Shown: positions 38,523 through 47,508, counted from the stretch's first letter. The stretch is 64,000 bases of DNA from Phenylobacterium sp. NIBR 498073 (GCF_027286305.1 NZ_CP114599.1:806001-870000); one strand, 5' to 3'. Notes: generated from the sequence alone by a model not told the origin. Translations and numbers: made by a program.

Positions 38523-39173
38523 TCAGAGCGTCTTCTTGCTGAAGTACCAGTCGGTGTAGTCGTAGCCCTCGTTGGCGCGGGCCTTGGCGGCCTCGGCGGT
38601 GGCGGGCGGCGGCACGATCACCGGCTCGCCGGGCCGCCAGTTCTCCGGCGTCGCCACCTTGTTCGCATCGGACGTCTGGAGCGCGGTGAGCAGGCGGATG
38701 AATTCTTCGACCGAGCGGCCGTTCGACATCGGGTAGTAGACCATCGCCCGGACGATCCCGTCCGGATCGATCAGGAAGGTCGCCCGCACGGCCGAGGTGT
38801 CGGACGCGCCGGGGTGGATCATCCCGAACGCCTTGGCGACGTTCATCGACAGGTCGTCGATGATGGGGAACGGGATCTCGACCCCGAACTTCTCCTCGAT
38901 GCTGCGCATCCAGGCGATGTGCGAATGCACGGAGTCGATGGAGAGGCCCAGCAGCTCGCAATTGAGCGCCTGGAAGCGGTCGGCCGCTTTCGCGAAGCCC
39001 ATGAACTCGGTCGTGCAGACCGGAGTGAAGTCCGCGGGGTGGGAGAAGAGGACCAGCCACTTGCCCCGGTAGTCGTCGAGCGAGCGCTCGCCGTGGGTGG
39101 TCCTCGCCTTGAAGGCCGGCGCCGGCTCGTTGATGCGCGGCATCGAGGGGCGGATGTCGGTTTGGTCTGTCAC
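38523..39173 (-). CDS. Peroxiredoxin, Prx6 type
   Basis: A 216-residue thioredoxin-fold peroxidase. The peroxidatic cysteine is in HPADFTPVCTTEF, and the Prx6-type C-terminal arm includes GRSVEEFIRLLTALQTSD and TPENWRPGEPVIVPPP. It reduces H2O2 and organic peroxides, and in this context possibly persulfides. It heads the minus-strand operon with the MBL, TauE and methyltransferase genes, behind an AT-rich promoter. A close paralogue lies at 39881. Confidence 0.92.
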   Translation of the reverse strand: MTDQTDIRPSMPRINEPAPAFKARTTHGERSLDDYRGKWLVLFSHPADFTPVCTTEFMGFAKAADRFQALNCELLGLSIDSVHSHIAWMRSIEEKFGVEIPFPIIDDLSMNVAKAFGMIHPGASDTSAVRATFLIDPDGIVRAMVYYPMSNGRSVEEFIRLLTALQTSDANKVATPENWRPGEPVIVPPPATAEAAKARANEGYDYTDWYFSKKTL

Positions 39174-39374
39174 CGTGATCTCCTGCGGCTATGGTGCATA
39201 GCTATGAGATACATATTTCATTTAATCATGTGAATATAATTTAATTGATGCTCAGGATCGGATTTTTCAATGGGCCTGGAAACCCTTGTGCATATTGCGC
39301 GGGCGGCGATCGGCGGAGGCGTCTCTGGACGCTCCGCTGCGTTCAATTTCTGAAACTAAGCGATGGGGCGTCGC
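39174..39374 (-). promoter_or_regulatory. AT-rich promoter region of the peroxiredoxin-MBL-TauE operon
   Basis: The 60 bp at 39200-39260 are strikingly AT-rich in otherwise GC-rich DNA (for example ACATATTTCATTTAATCATG), with imperfect symmetry between ATATTTCA and TGAATAT. AT-rich operators near -10 are typical of BigR/SqrR-type ArsR repressors, two of which are encoded nearby. No exact box can be fixed. Confidence 0.45.
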
Positions 39375-39818
39375 TCAGGCGGCCGATAGGACCTGCCTTA
39401 CCCATGCCATGAGATGCGTGCGGTCCATGGCGCCGGCGACTCGGGCGATCTCGTTCCCGTTCCTGAAGGCTATGAGGGTGGGGATGGAGCGTATGGCCAA
39501 TCGCCCGGCCAGGCGCGGCTCTGCTTCGGTGTCGACCTTCAGAAGGCGGACGTGCGGCTCCAGCTCCGCGGCCGCGCTCTTGAACGCGGGAGCCATGGCG
39601 CGGCACGGCCCGCACCAGTTCGCCCAGAAATCCACAATGACGGGCAGGCTGCCGCGATTGATGTGGCGATTGAACGCGGCCTCGTCGACCTCGATGGGCT
39701 GGCCCTGGAACAGCGGGGCTTTGCACCGGCCGCATTTCGGTGCGGCGTCGAGCTTGGCCTCGGGGATGCGGTTGATGCTCGCGCAGGCCGGGCACGTCAC
39801 CAGTACGGGGTCGGGCAT
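39375..39818 (-). CDS. trxC: Thioredoxin 2 (zinc-ribbon thioredoxin)
   Basis: A 147-residue protein from the ATG at 39818 with a GGAGGA site. The N-terminal zinc ribbon is TCPACASINRIP and KCGRCKAPLF; the thioredoxin active site is FWANWCGPCRAMAP, followed by the cis-proline region IRSIPTLIAFRNG. It reduces disulfides in the cytoplasm and in some bacteria is an OxyR target. It lies between two peroxiredoxin genes and is divergent from the second, so it is probably their electron donor. Confidence 0.93.
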   Translation of the reverse strand: MPDPVLVTCPACASINRIPEAKLDAAPKCGRCKAPLFQGQPIEVDEAAFNRHINRGSLPVIVDFWANWCGPCRAMAPAFKSAAAELEPHVRLLKVDTEAEPRLAGRLAIRSIPTLIAFRNGNEIARVAGAMDRTHLMAWVRQVLSAA

Positions 39819-39880
39819 GAGGGCGTCCTCCAGGGCGAATTCGGCTGATCGTTTACCCGTATGATGTAACCGTGTAAAAG

Positions 39881-40582
39881 ATGGATTCAATCCGTTACGG
39901 GAGCGGGATTTTGAACCCCAGTGCAGACGACGACGCGCTATCGCGGCCGAGGACGGTCCAGATCGGCGACGTCGCCCCCAATTTCCAGGCGCGCACCACG
40001 ATGGGCGAGATGAGCCTGTCGGACTATCGCGGCCGCTGGGTGCTGCTGTTTTCGCATCCTGCGGATTTCACGCCGGTCTGCACGAGCGAGTTCGTCGCCC
40101 TGTCGCGGGCGAGCGACCGGTTCAAGGCGCTCAATTGTGAACTGGTCGCGATCTCGGTCGACAGCCTCTACGCCCACCTGGGCTGGATACGGGCGATCCA
40201 TGAGCACTTCGGCGTGACCGTCAGTTTCCCGATCGTCGAAGACCCGTCGATGGTCATCGGCCGAGCCTACGGAATGCTGGCCGAGGACGCGCCGGACGCC
40301 GCGACGCTGCGCGCGACCTTCTTCATCGATCCGGACGGCGTCGTGCGCGCCAAGCTCTGCTATCCGGCCACCATCGGGAGGTCGGTGGACGAACTTCTGC
40401 GCGTGGTCGCCGCTCTGCAACGGGTCGACAGCGACAACGTGGTGACGCCCGAGGGCTGGCGGCCGGGCGACGATGTGCTCCTCCCACCCCATCAGGATCA
40501 GGCGTCCGCGCTGGATGCGTCCGGCGAGGCGTGCTGGTTCCATCGCACCCGGCCCGACAGGCAGGCAAAGGCAGGCAAGTGA
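39881..40582 (+). CDS. Peroxiredoxin, Prx6 type
   Basis: A 233-residue paralogue of the peroxiredoxin at 38523, with the same HPADFTPVCTSEF active site and a C-terminal arm (GRSVDELLRVVAALQRVD, TPEGWRPGDDVLLPP). It differs by a longer N-terminus and a tail ending with an extra cysteine (GEACWFH). The start may be the ATG at 39881 or a codon closer to the conserved domain; no good ribosome site is seen. The stop overlaps the GTG of the following ArsR gene, so the two are coupled. Confidence 0.88.
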   Translation: MDSIRYGSGILNPSADDDALSRPRTVQIGDVAPNFQARTTMGEMSLSDYRGRWVLLFSHPADFTPVCTSEFVALSRASDRFKALNCELVAISVDSLYAHLGWIRAIHEHFGVTVSFPIVEDPSMVIGRAYGMLAEDAPDAATLRATFFIDPDGVVRAKLCYPATIGRSVDELLRVVAALQRVDSDNVVTPEGWRPGDDVLLPPHQDQASALDASGEACWFHRTRPDRQAKAGK

Positions 40583-40953
40583 CGACCTTCACGGACAAGG
40601 AACTCGATGCGATCACCGACGTCCTGAAGGCGCTGGCCCACGACGTCCGGCTGAAGCTCATGCGGACGCTGCTCGAGAACGGGGAAAAGTCGGTCGGGGA
40701 GTTGGAAACCCTCACCGGTATCGGCCAGCCGGGGCTGTCGCAGCAGCTCGCCATTCTTCGCAAGGCCGAGCTGGTGCAGACGAGGCGCGATGCGAAGCTC
40801 GTATTCTACAGCCTTTCCTCGGACGCGTTGCGGGACACGGCGAGGCTGATTTGCGCATTGGGGGGCCTTTCCCCGAAGAGCAAGCCGATGACCACGAAAA
40901 GGGCTCAGTCGCGCGCGCGGGGTTCGGCGGCCGCCTTCGCCAAGATCCTGTAG
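40579..40953 (+). CDS. ArsR-family transcriptional regulator
   Basis: A 124-residue winged-helix repressor starting at GTG 40579, overlapping the peroxiredoxin stop. Core: VLKALAHDVRLKLMRTLLEN, then GQPGLSQQLAILRKAELVQTRRDAK and LVFYSLSSDAL. A single cysteine lies in the C-terminal dimer helix (LICALGG). The position that carries a cysteine in persulfide sensors of the SqrR/BigR kind is methionine here, so sensing would differ from that of its neighbour at 40967. It is probably the local regulator of the peroxiredoxin/TrxC region. Confidence 0.88.
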   Translation: MTTFTDKELDAITDVLKALAHDVRLKLMRTLLENGEKSVGELETLTGIGQPGLSQQLAILRKAELVQTRRDAKLVFYSLSSDALRDTARLICALGGLSPKSKPMTTKRAQSRARGSAAAFAKIL

Positions 40954-40966
40954 CCGGCGCGGCGCG

Positions 40967-41299
40967 TCATTCCTCCTCGATCGGCGGCCTCGGCCGGCCG
41001 AACTGGTCGCACAGCATATCGATCAGCTGGCGGACGCCGTCGTCGGCGAGGCGATAGTAGATCGTCGTTCCCTCGCGGCGCGTGCGCACCAGGCCGCCGG
41101 CGCGCAGCTTGCCCAGGTGCTGCGAGACGCTGGACTGCGACTGCTCGCAAAGTTCCACCAGCTTGCCGACCGACAACTCTCCCTGGGTGAGGCGGCAGAG
41201 CAGCAGCAGTCGCTGCTCGTTGGCGAGCAGCTTCAGGATGTTCGCGGCTTCGGCCGCATGTTCCGCCAACTGCGCCAACGGCGTGTCGAGGGGCATCAT
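40967..41299 (-). CDS. ArsR-family repressor, SqrR/BigR-like persulfide sensor
   Basis: A 110-residue winged-helix protein: ILKLLANEQRLLLLCRLTQG, then EQSQSSVSQHLGKLRAGGLV, then RREGTTIYYRLADD. Cys35 (helix 2) and Cys97 (C-terminal helix, DMLCDQF) occupy the positions of the two persulfide-sensing cysteines of SqrR/BigR; Cys51 is an additional one. Reactive sulfur links the pair and releases DNA. It is the last gene of the operon rhodanese, MFP, RND, arsR, its start overlapping the RND stop, so it likely represses that operon and the divergent SQR operon. Confidence 0.87.
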   Translation of the reverse strand: MMPLDTPLAQLAEHAAEAANILKLLANEQRLLLLCRLTQGELSVGKLVELCEQSQSSVSQHLGKLRAGGLVRTRREGTTIYYRLADDGVRQLIDMLCDQFGRPRPPIEEE

Positions 41300-44200
41300 C
41301 GGGTCGCGGGCCTCCCATCATCCCGAAGCAACACATAGATGGCCGGGATGACCAGAACAGTAAGCAGGGTCGAGGAGGCAAGCCCGAACAGGAGCGAGAT
41401 CGCCAGGCCCTGGAATATGGGGTCGGTGAGGATCACGGCCGCGCCGATCATGGCGGCGAGCGCGGTCAGGAGGATCGGCTTGAACCGGATCGTACCAGCC
41501 TCGATGAGAACGTCCCGCAGCGGCTTGTCGGCCGTGGCCGCGTGCCGGATGAAGTCCACCAGCAGGATCGAGTTGCGCACGATGATCCCGGCCAAGGCGA
41601 TGAAGCCGATCATCGACGTCGCCGTGAACGGCGCCCGGAACAGCATGTGGCCGATGACGATGCCGACCAGGGTCAGCGGCACCGGGGTCAGGATGACCAG
41701 CGGCAGGCGGAAGCTGCGGAACTGCGCGACGACCAGGACATAGATCCCCAGCAGGGCGACCATGAAGGCCGCGCCCATGTCGCGGAACGTGACCCAGGTG
41801 ATTTCCCATTCCCCGTCCCAAAGCATGGATGACACGCTTTCGTCCGTCGGCTGCCCGTTGAGCCGGATGACGGGCTTTGAAAGGCCCTTGCCGGCCCAAT
41901 CGTACTCGTTCACGGCGCGATCGACCGCCAGCATGCCGTAGATCGGCGCTTCATAGGCGCCGGCGAGTTCGGCCGTCACCATGTCGGCGTAACGGCCGTC
42001 GCGCCGGAAGATGGCGAGGCCGCCGGTCTCGGTCCTGGCTTCGACCACGGCGCCCAGGTCGATGAGCTGACCGCTCGACGTCCGTGCGATGGGCGTGCTC
42101 GAAAGGGTCTGCGTCCAGCTCCGGTCCTTTTGCTCTAGCGCGACGGTGATCGGGAGCGGCGAGCGCCCGTTCCCACGGGCGGCGTAGCCCACGGTCTGGC
42201 TGCCCATCAGCATGGCGAGGCTGTCGGCGACCTCACGCTCGGAGAGGCCGTAATAGTCGATGCGGTCCCGCTGCAGGTCGAGGCGCAGCTTGGGCCGGGG
42301 CGCGCCGAAGCTGTTGTCCACGTCGACGATGAAGGGGACGGACTTGAAGATCTTTTCCAGTTCGGCGGCGGTCCTCTGGCGGGTGGCTTCATCTGGACCA
42401 TAGACTTCGGCCAGCAGCGTCGCGAGCACCGGCGGCCCCGGCGGCGTCTCGACGACCTTGACCGAGGCCCCGACCGGCAGTTTCAGAGCCTTCAACTGCT
42501 GGCGCAGATCGAGCGCGATCTCGTGGCTGGAGCGGCTGCGGTCGCTCTTGGGGAGGAGCGTCACCATCACGTCGCCCTGTTCGGGCTGCGAGCGCAGGAA
42601 ATAGTGACGAACCAGGCCGTTGAAGTTGAACGGCGCCGATGTGCCGACATAGGCCTCCATCGACGTCGCTTCGGGCAGGCCGCGCGCGACGCCGGCGACG
42701 TCCTCCAGCACACGGCTCGTGCTTTCGAGAGCCGCGCCTTCGGGCATGTCCACCACCACCTGGACCTCCGACTTGTTGTCGAACGGCAGCAGCTTCACCG
42801 TCACGGCCTTGAAGTAGAACATCGAGCAGGCGAGGAGCGTCGCCACCCCGACCCCGATCAGGAAGTTGCGGGCCGACTTGCGGGTGTCGATCACGCGATG
42901 GGCGATGCGGGCGTAGAGCCGGCCCAGCCGGCCGCCGCTCTCGTCATGTCCATGGCCGTGGCCGTGGGCGAGGGTCTTCCGCGCGAAGCGGACCATCAGC
43001 CACGGCGCAATGACCACGGCGACGAAGAAGGAGAAGATCATCGCCGCCGAGGCGTTGACCGGGATCGGGGCCATGTAGGGGCCCATCAGCCCCGAGACGA
43101 ACAGCATCGGCAGCAGGGCGGCGACCACGGTCAGGGTCGCCACCACGGTCGGGTTGCCGACCTCGGCCACGGCCTCGACCGCCGCCTGGGTGCGGCTGCG
43201 CCCGTCGTTCATCGCCCAGTGGCGGGCGATGTTCTCGATCATGACGATCGCATCGTCCACGAGGATGCCGATGGAGAAGATGAGCGCGAACAGGCTGACC
43301 CGGTTGATCGTGTAGCCCATCAGGTTCGAGGCGAACATGGTGAGCAGGATCGTGGTCGGGATCACCACGGCGGTGACGCCGGCCTCGCGCCAGCCGATGG
43401 CGAAGCCGATCAGGACCACGATCGAGACAGTGGCGAGCCCCAGGTGGAACAGGAGTTCGTTGGCCTTCTCGTTCGCCGTCTCGCCATAGTTGCGGGTGAC
43501 GGCGACGGTGACGTCGTCGGGGATCAGCTTGCCGTGGAGGCTTTCGACGCGTTCGAGGATGGCCTCGGACACCACGACCGCATTGGCGCCGGCGCGCTTG
43601 GCGAACGCTATGCTGACGGCGGGTGCGGAGTCCCACTTGCCGTTTTCCGCCTTGGTCCAGCGCCAGGCTCGCGCCTGGTCCTCGCGAGGCCCCTGGGTGA
43701 CCGTCGCGACGTCGCGCAGATAGACGGGCGCGCCGGCGCCGCTGCGCACGGTCAGAAGCCCGACCTCCTGCGCCGACGACAAGGTCCGGCCCGCGGCGAC
43801 GCCGACCGCCTTGCCGTCCTCGCGGATATGGCCGAGCGGAAAGCTGCGGTTGGCCTGGCTCGCCGCCTCGATCACATTGCCCAACGGCACGCCGTATTGG
43901 CGCAGCTTTGCCGGATCGGGCGCGATGCGGATCTCCTCCGGGCGGCCGCCGACGAGGAAGGTGAGGCCCACATCGTCGACCTTGGCGATCTCGGTGCGCA
44001 GCTTCGAGGCCAGTTCGTAGAGGCTGGCGTCGTTCCATTGGCCTGCGGCGCCCGGCTTGGGGGTTAGGGTCAGGACGACGGCGGGCACGTCGTTGATGCC
44101 CCGCACCGTCACCTTGGGGTCGGGGATCCCGACCGGCTTCCTGTCCCAGTTGGCGCGCAGCTTCTCCTCGATGCGGATGGCCGCATCCTCGGGGTTCGAC

Positions 44201-44508
44201 CCGACGAGGAAGCGGGCCGTGACCATCACGCCGTCGTCCTGGGCCTGGGTGTAGACGTGCTCCACCCCGTCGACGCTCTTGACGATCGTCTCCAGAGGGA
44301 TGCCGACCAGCTCGGTCGCGTCGGCGGCGGAGAAGCCAGGGGCCATCACCTGGATGTCCACCATCGGCACGCTGATCTGCGGTTCTTCCTCCCGAGGGAT
44401 GGAGATCAGCGCCAGCAAGCCGACCGCTATCGCGGCGAGCAGGAACAGCGGCGTCAGGGGCGATGCGATGGTGGCTTTGGTGAGGCGACCGGAGATGCCG
44501 AGGTTCAT
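41296..44508 (-). CDS. RND efflux transporter, inner-membrane pump
   Basis: A 1070-residue RND permease from the ATG at 44508, which overlaps the adaptor's stop. Helix 1 is ATIASPLTPLFLLAAIAVGL. The proton-relay helix 4 has FSIGILVDDAIVMIENIA with the paired aspartates, and the second half has GFIALAGIIVRNSILLVDFI. Large periplasmic loops include QVMAPGFSAADATELVG. Family-level similarity is to HAE1/CzcA-like pumps with broad cargo. It works with the adaptor (44505) and probably the TolC protein at 47505. Placement among sulfide genes suggests export of a sulfur-related toxicant, but the cargo is unknown. Confidence 0.92.
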   Translation of the reverse strand: MNLGISGRLTKATIASPLTPLFLLAAIAVGLLALISIPREEEPQISVPMVDIQVMAPGFSAADATELVGIPLETIVKSVDGVEHVYTQAQDDGVMVTARFLVGSNPEDAAIRIEEKLRANWDRKPVGIPDPKVTVRGINDVPAVVLTLTPKPGAAGQWNDASLYELASKLRTEIAKVDDVGLTFLVGGRPEEIRIAPDPAKLRQYGVPLGNVIEAASQANRSFPLGHIREDGKAVGVAAGRTLSSAQEVGLLTVRSGAGAPVYLRDVATVTQGPREDQARAWRWTKAENGKWDSAPAVSIAFAKRAGANAVVVSEAILERVESLHGKLIPDDVTVAVTRNYGETANEKANELLFHLGLATVSIVVLIGFAIGWREAGVTAVVIPTTILLTMFASNLMGYTINRVSLFALIFSIGILVDDAIVMIENIARHWAMNDGRSRTQAAVEAVAEVGNPTVVATLTVVAALLPMLFVSGLMGPYMAPIPVNASAAMIFSFFVAVVIAPWLMVRFARKTLAHGHGHGHDESGGRLGRLYARIAHRVIDTRKSARNFLIGVGVATLLACSMFYFKAVTVKLLPFDNKSEVQVVVDMPEGAALESTSRVLEDVAGVARGLPEATSMEAYVGTSAPFNFNGLVRHYFLRSQPEQGDVMVTLLPKSDRSRSSHEIALDLRQQLKALKLPVGASVKVVETPPGPPVLATLLAEVYGPDEATRQRTAAELEKIFKSVPFIVDVDNSFGAPRPKLRLDLQRDRIDYYGLSEREVADSLAMLMGSQTVGYAARGNGRSPLPITVALEQKDRSWTQTLSSTPIARTSSGQLIDLGAVVEARTETGGLAIFRRDGRYADMVTAELAGAYEAPIYGMLAVDRAVNEYDWAGKGLSKPVIRLNGQPTDESVSSMLWDGEWEITWVTFRDMGAAFMVALLGIYVLVVAQFRSFRLPLVILTPVPLTLVGIVIGHMLFRAPFTATSMIGFIALAGIIVRNSILLVDFIRHAATADKPLRDVLIEAGTIRFKPILLTALAAMIGAAVILTDPIFQGLAISLLFGLASSTLLTVLVIPAIYVLLRDDGRPATR

Positions 44509-45542
44509 TGGCCGGCCGTCCCTGCAGGCCTTGCGGGCGCCCACAGGGCGTCGCCGGGCGACACGCCGCTCAGGATCTCGACCATGCCAGGATCGTCGGT
44601 GGGCGCGATCTGCACCGGAACCATGCTCAGACGCTTGCCGTCGGCCACCACCTGGACCTGATCTATGCCGTAGCGCGTGGTGACGAAGGTCTTGGGCGCC
44701 ACCAGCGCCTTGCGCGTCCCGATCTCGACGGAAGCGCTCACGCGGCGGCCGACGAACTGGGCGGTGAGGTCGGGCAGAGTCGCATCGACGCGCACCTGAC
44801 CGCCGGTGATCCCGGGATAGACCTGTGTCACGCTGCCCTGAGACGAGCTCGAAGGCATGTTCGCTTCGTTGACGATCACGCGCGCGCCGGGCCGCACCTG
44901 TCCGGCGACCGATTCCGGCAGCATCAGGCGCAGGATCGGCGGGCCTGCGGTGACGGTGGCGATCGACATGCCCGGCGCGACGACCGAGCCTGCCGGAATG
45001 TCCGCCCGAAGCACGCGCCCGGTCGCCGGCGCCAGGACCGCGCCTTGCTCGGCCACGCTGGCGCTGGCGCCCTGCTGGGCGCGCGCGGCGGCGACCTGGG
45101 CATTGGCCGCATGCGCGGCGGCCACGGCCTGGTCGAGCCGCGCCTTGGCGTAGACGCCGTTGTCGTAAAGGTCCCGGATGCGTGCGAGGTCGGCGTCGGC
45201 GCGTGCGACCTCGGCCTGGGCGGCGGCGACCTGGGCGCCATAGGCGCGCGTCTCGAAGCCTAGGCGGGAATCAACGATCAGGCCGATCTTCTGGCCCTTT
45301 CGCACCTCGTCGCCCGCGCGCACCGAGAGGGATGCCAGCACGCCAGGAATGCGGGCCAGCGCCTCGGCCTGGTCGCGCGTGGCGATCTCCGCGCCGACCA
45401 CCTTCAGGTCGGCGATCTCCTTTGGCGCCAGACGCAGGATGTCGCCCGCCGGCAGGGGCGGCGCCGGCGGCTCGCGCTCCGGTTCACCCCCGCAGGCCGA
45501 TAGCGCCAGCAGGGCGCCCGCCAACCAGACCCACTTGGCCAT
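44505..45542 (-). CDS. RND periplasmic adaptor (membrane fusion) lipoprotein
   Basis: A 345-residue protein from the ATG at 45542, with lipobox LLALSAC. Order: lipoyl-like half (LASLSVRAGDEVRKGQKIGLI), helical hairpin rich in Ala (AQVAAAQAEVARADADLARI, then AAHAANAQVAAARAQQ), second lipoyl half (APATGRVLRADIPAGSVVAPG), and beta-barrel and proximal domains (VNEANMPSSSSQGSVTQVYP). It links the pump to the outer-membrane channel. It follows the rhodanese gene by 29 bp. Confidence 0.92.
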   Translation of the reverse strand: MAKWVWLAGALLALSACGGEPEREPPAPPLPAGDILRLAPKEIADLKVVGAEIATRDQAEALARIPGVLASLSVRAGDEVRKGQKIGLIVDSRLGFETRAYGAQVAAAQAEVARADADLARIRDLYDNGVYAKARLDQAVAAAHAANAQVAAARAQQGASASVAEQGAVLAPATGRVLRADIPAGSVVAPGMSIATVTAGPPILRLMLPESVAGQVRPGARVIVNEANMPSSSSQGSVTQVYPGITGGQVRVDATLPDLTAQFVGRRVSASVEIGTRKALVAPKTFVTTRYGIDQVQVVADGKRLSMVPVQIAPTDDPGMVEILSGVSPGDALWAPARPAGTAGQ

Positions 45543-45571
45543 GCCGTTCACCGCCCGCCTGTCCGCGCCGC

Positions 45572-45910
45572 TTAACCGCTGATCACCGGAAGCCCGGCGT
45601 CCCGCCATGCGCCGATCCCGCCGGCGAGGTGGGTGTCGATGGCGCTCTGGGCCCGGGCGCATTGGTCGAGCGCCTGCCCCGACCGCTTTCCGCCCGCGCA
45701 TTGCAGAACCACGGTCTTCCCCTGCGGATCGGGAAGGTCGGCCGGCGAAAAGCGCGACAGCGGCATATTCACGGCCCCGGCGATGTGGCCGTTCGCGAAC
45801 TCATCCGGCTCGCGCACGTCGATCAGAAGCGCTGCGCCGCCCTCCAGCATGGACTGCAGTTCGCGCGCGCCGATCTCGCGGTGGCCGCCGGTTTTCTTCG
45901 ATCCGAACAT
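45572..45910 (-). CDS. Single-domain rhodanese (sulfurtransferase)
   Basis: A 112-residue protein. Rhodanese features: ALLIDVREPDEFANGHIAGA, VNMPLSRF, the active-site loop VLQCAGGKRSGQA with the persulfide-forming cysteine, and GGIGAWRDAGLPV. It moves sulfane sulfur between thiols. It is first in the minus-strand operon with the RND pump and is divergent from the SQR-like gene, a standard partner in sulfide oxidation. Confidence 0.92.
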   Translation of the reverse strand: MFGSKKTGGHREIGARELQSMLEGGAALLIDVREPDEFANGHIAGAVNMPLSRFSPADLPDPQGKTVVLQCAGGKRSGQALDQCARAQSAIDTHLAGGIGAWRDAGLPVISG

Positions 45911-45995
45911 GGGAGCCTCTTAAGTTTGTAGATTGCTTATAATATGTAATCGTCATATATAGTCAACGCGACCGCAAGGCGGAAGGGAGCGCAAC
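45911..45995. promoter_or_regulatory. Shared divergent regulatory region with AT-rich operator-like symmetry
   Basis: This 85-bp gap lies between the rhodanese and SQR starts. It contains ATATG-N7-CATAT (45942-45958) inside a long AT-rich run, plus TATAAT at 45938-45943. A SqrR/BigR-type repressor bound here could control both operons at once. The operator call is by position and composition only. Confidence 0.5.
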
Positions 45996-47273
45996 ATGGG
46001 CAAGCCGTTGATCGTCGTGCTGGGGGCCGGTCTCGGCGGCGCGACCGCGTCCTTTGAGATCAAGGCCGCCGTCAAGGATCGCGCCGATGTGATGGTTGTG
46101 TCGGACTCGGATACCTATAGCTTTGTGCCGTCCAACCCTTGGGTGGCGGTTCGCTGGCGCGAGCCCGAAGCCATCCAGGTCCGCCTCCCCCCGGTGTTCG
46201 CGAAGAAGAAGATCGGCTTCACCTCGGTGGGCGCAAAGCGTCTCCACGCCGGCGAGAAGCGGCTGGAGCTCAATGACGGCGCCTCTATCAGTTACGATTA
46301 TCTTGTAATCGCGACGGGCCCGGACCTCGCCTTCGACGAGATCGAAGGGCTCGGGCCGCAAGGACACACCGTCTCAGTCTGCCAGACCTCTCACGCCGCC
46401 GCCGCGGCCGACGCCTTCGACGCCTTCGTGGAGCAGCCGGGCCCGATCGTCGTCGGCGCGGTGCAGGGCGCGTCCTGCTACGGGCCGGCCTACGAGTTCG
46501 CCCTGATCCTCGACACCGAACTGCGCAAGCGCAAGATCCGCTACCGCGTGCCGATGACCTTCGTCACCGCCGAGCCCTATATCGGCCATCTGGGCCTTGA
46601 TGGGGTCGGGGACACCAAGGGCCTGCTCGAAAGCGAACTGCGCGACCGTCACATCAAATGGATCACCAATGCGCGCGTCGCCAAGGTCGAGGCCGGCTTG
46701 ATGCACGTCGAGGAGGTGGGCGAGGACGGCGCCGTGAAGAAGACGCACGATCTGCCGTTCGGCTATTCGATGATGCTTCCGGCCTTTCGGGGCGTGCCCG
46801 CAGTCCGGAACATCGAGGGGCTGACCAATCCCCGCGGCTTCATCATTGTCGACAAGCATCAGCGCAATCCGGCCTTCCCGGAGATCTTCGCCCTGGGCGT
46901 CTGCGTCGCCATCGCGCCGACCGGACCCACGCCGGTTCCGGTCGGGGTGCCGAAGACGGGCTTCATGATCGAATCCATGTCGACGGCGATCGCCGCCAAT
47001 CTCGTCGCCGTCCTCGAGGAGAGGGAGCCGACCGCTGAAGCGACCTGGAACGCGGTCTGCCTGGCCGACTTCGGGGACGGGGGCGTCGCCTTCGTGGCCC
47101 AGCCCCAGATTCCGCCGCGCAACGTCAATTGGGCGTCCAGCGGCAAGTGGGTCCATCTGGCGAAGGTCGGCTTCGAAAAATACTTCCTGCGCAAGGTCCG
47201 CAAGGGCGAGAGCGAGCCCTTCTACGAGAAGCTGGCGCTCCACGTCATGGGTATCCGCAAGCTGCGCTTCTGA
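45996..47273 (+). CDS. Sulfide:quinone oxidoreductase-like FAD flavoprotein
   Basis: A 425-residue protein. The FAD-binding start is LIVVLGAGLGGATASFEIKA, then YLVIATGPDLAFDEIEGLG and FGYSMMLPAFRGVPAVRN. Candidate redox cysteines are in VCQTS, GASCYGPAYEF and ALGVCVAIAP; the last two fit the SQR disulfide pattern. The C-terminus (FEKYFLRKVRKGESEPFYEK) is the membrane-contact region seen in SQR types. It would oxidise sulfide to persulfide or polysulfide, passing electrons to quinone at the inner membrane. The ribosome site is GGAGCG. Confidence 0.87.
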   Translation: MGKPLIVVLGAGLGGATASFEIKAAVKDRADVMVVSDSDTYSFVPSNPWVAVRWREPEAIQVRLPPVFAKKKIGFTSVGAKRLHAGEKRLELNDGASISYDYLVIATGPDLAFDEIEGLGPQGHTVSVCQTSHAAAAADAFDAFVEQPGPIVVGAVQGASCYGPAYEFALILDTELRKRKIRYRVPMTFVTAEPYIGHLGLDGVGDTKGLLESELRDRHIKWITNARVAKVEAGLMHVEEVGEDGAVKKTHDLPFGYSMMLPAFRGVPAVRNIEGLTNPRGFIIVDKHQRNPAFPEIFALGVCVAIAPTGPTPVPVGVPKTGFMIESMSTAIAANLVAVLEEREPTAEATWNAVCLADFGDGGVAFVAQPQIPPRNVNWASSGKWVHLAKVGFEKYFLRKVRKGESEPFYEKLALHVMGIRKLRF

Positions 47274-47304
47274 TCTTCAAATCCTTGAATGAAGGAATGA
47301 AACG

Positions 47305-47508
47305 ATGACTCTCGACCGCGCCGTCATGGTGTTCGCCGGCTGTGTCGTGCTGCTGGGCGTCGTCCTGTCGCTCACCGTGCATCCGTGGTGGATCGCCCTG
47401 ACCGTCTTCGCCGGCCTGAACATGATCCAGGCCAGCTTCACCGGCTTCTGCCCGGCCGCGATGGTGTTCAAGTCGCTGGGGGTTCGCCCGGGCGCGGCCT
47501 TCAAATGA
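47305..47508 (+). CDS. DUF2892 (YgaP-type) small membrane protein
   Basis: A 67-residue protein with two hydrophobic helices (AVMVFAGCVVLLGVVLSL and WWIALTVFAGLNMIQASF) and the family ending TGFCPAAMVFKSLG. In YgaP this domain is fused to a rhodanese; here the rhodanese is encoded separately, just across the divergent promoter. The cysteines in AGCV and GFCP are conserved in the family. Its stop overlaps the TolC start (ATGA). Confidence 0.9.
   Translation: MTLDRAVMVFAGCVVLLGVVLSLTVHPWWIALTVFAGLNMIQASFTGFCPAAMVFKSLGVRPGAAFK

Noticed and set aside
39852..39878. TTTAC-N17-GTAAA symmetry between trxC and the second peroxiredoxin gene
   Set aside because: The arms are only 5 bp and no copy is seen at the other promoters, so an operator call is not supported.
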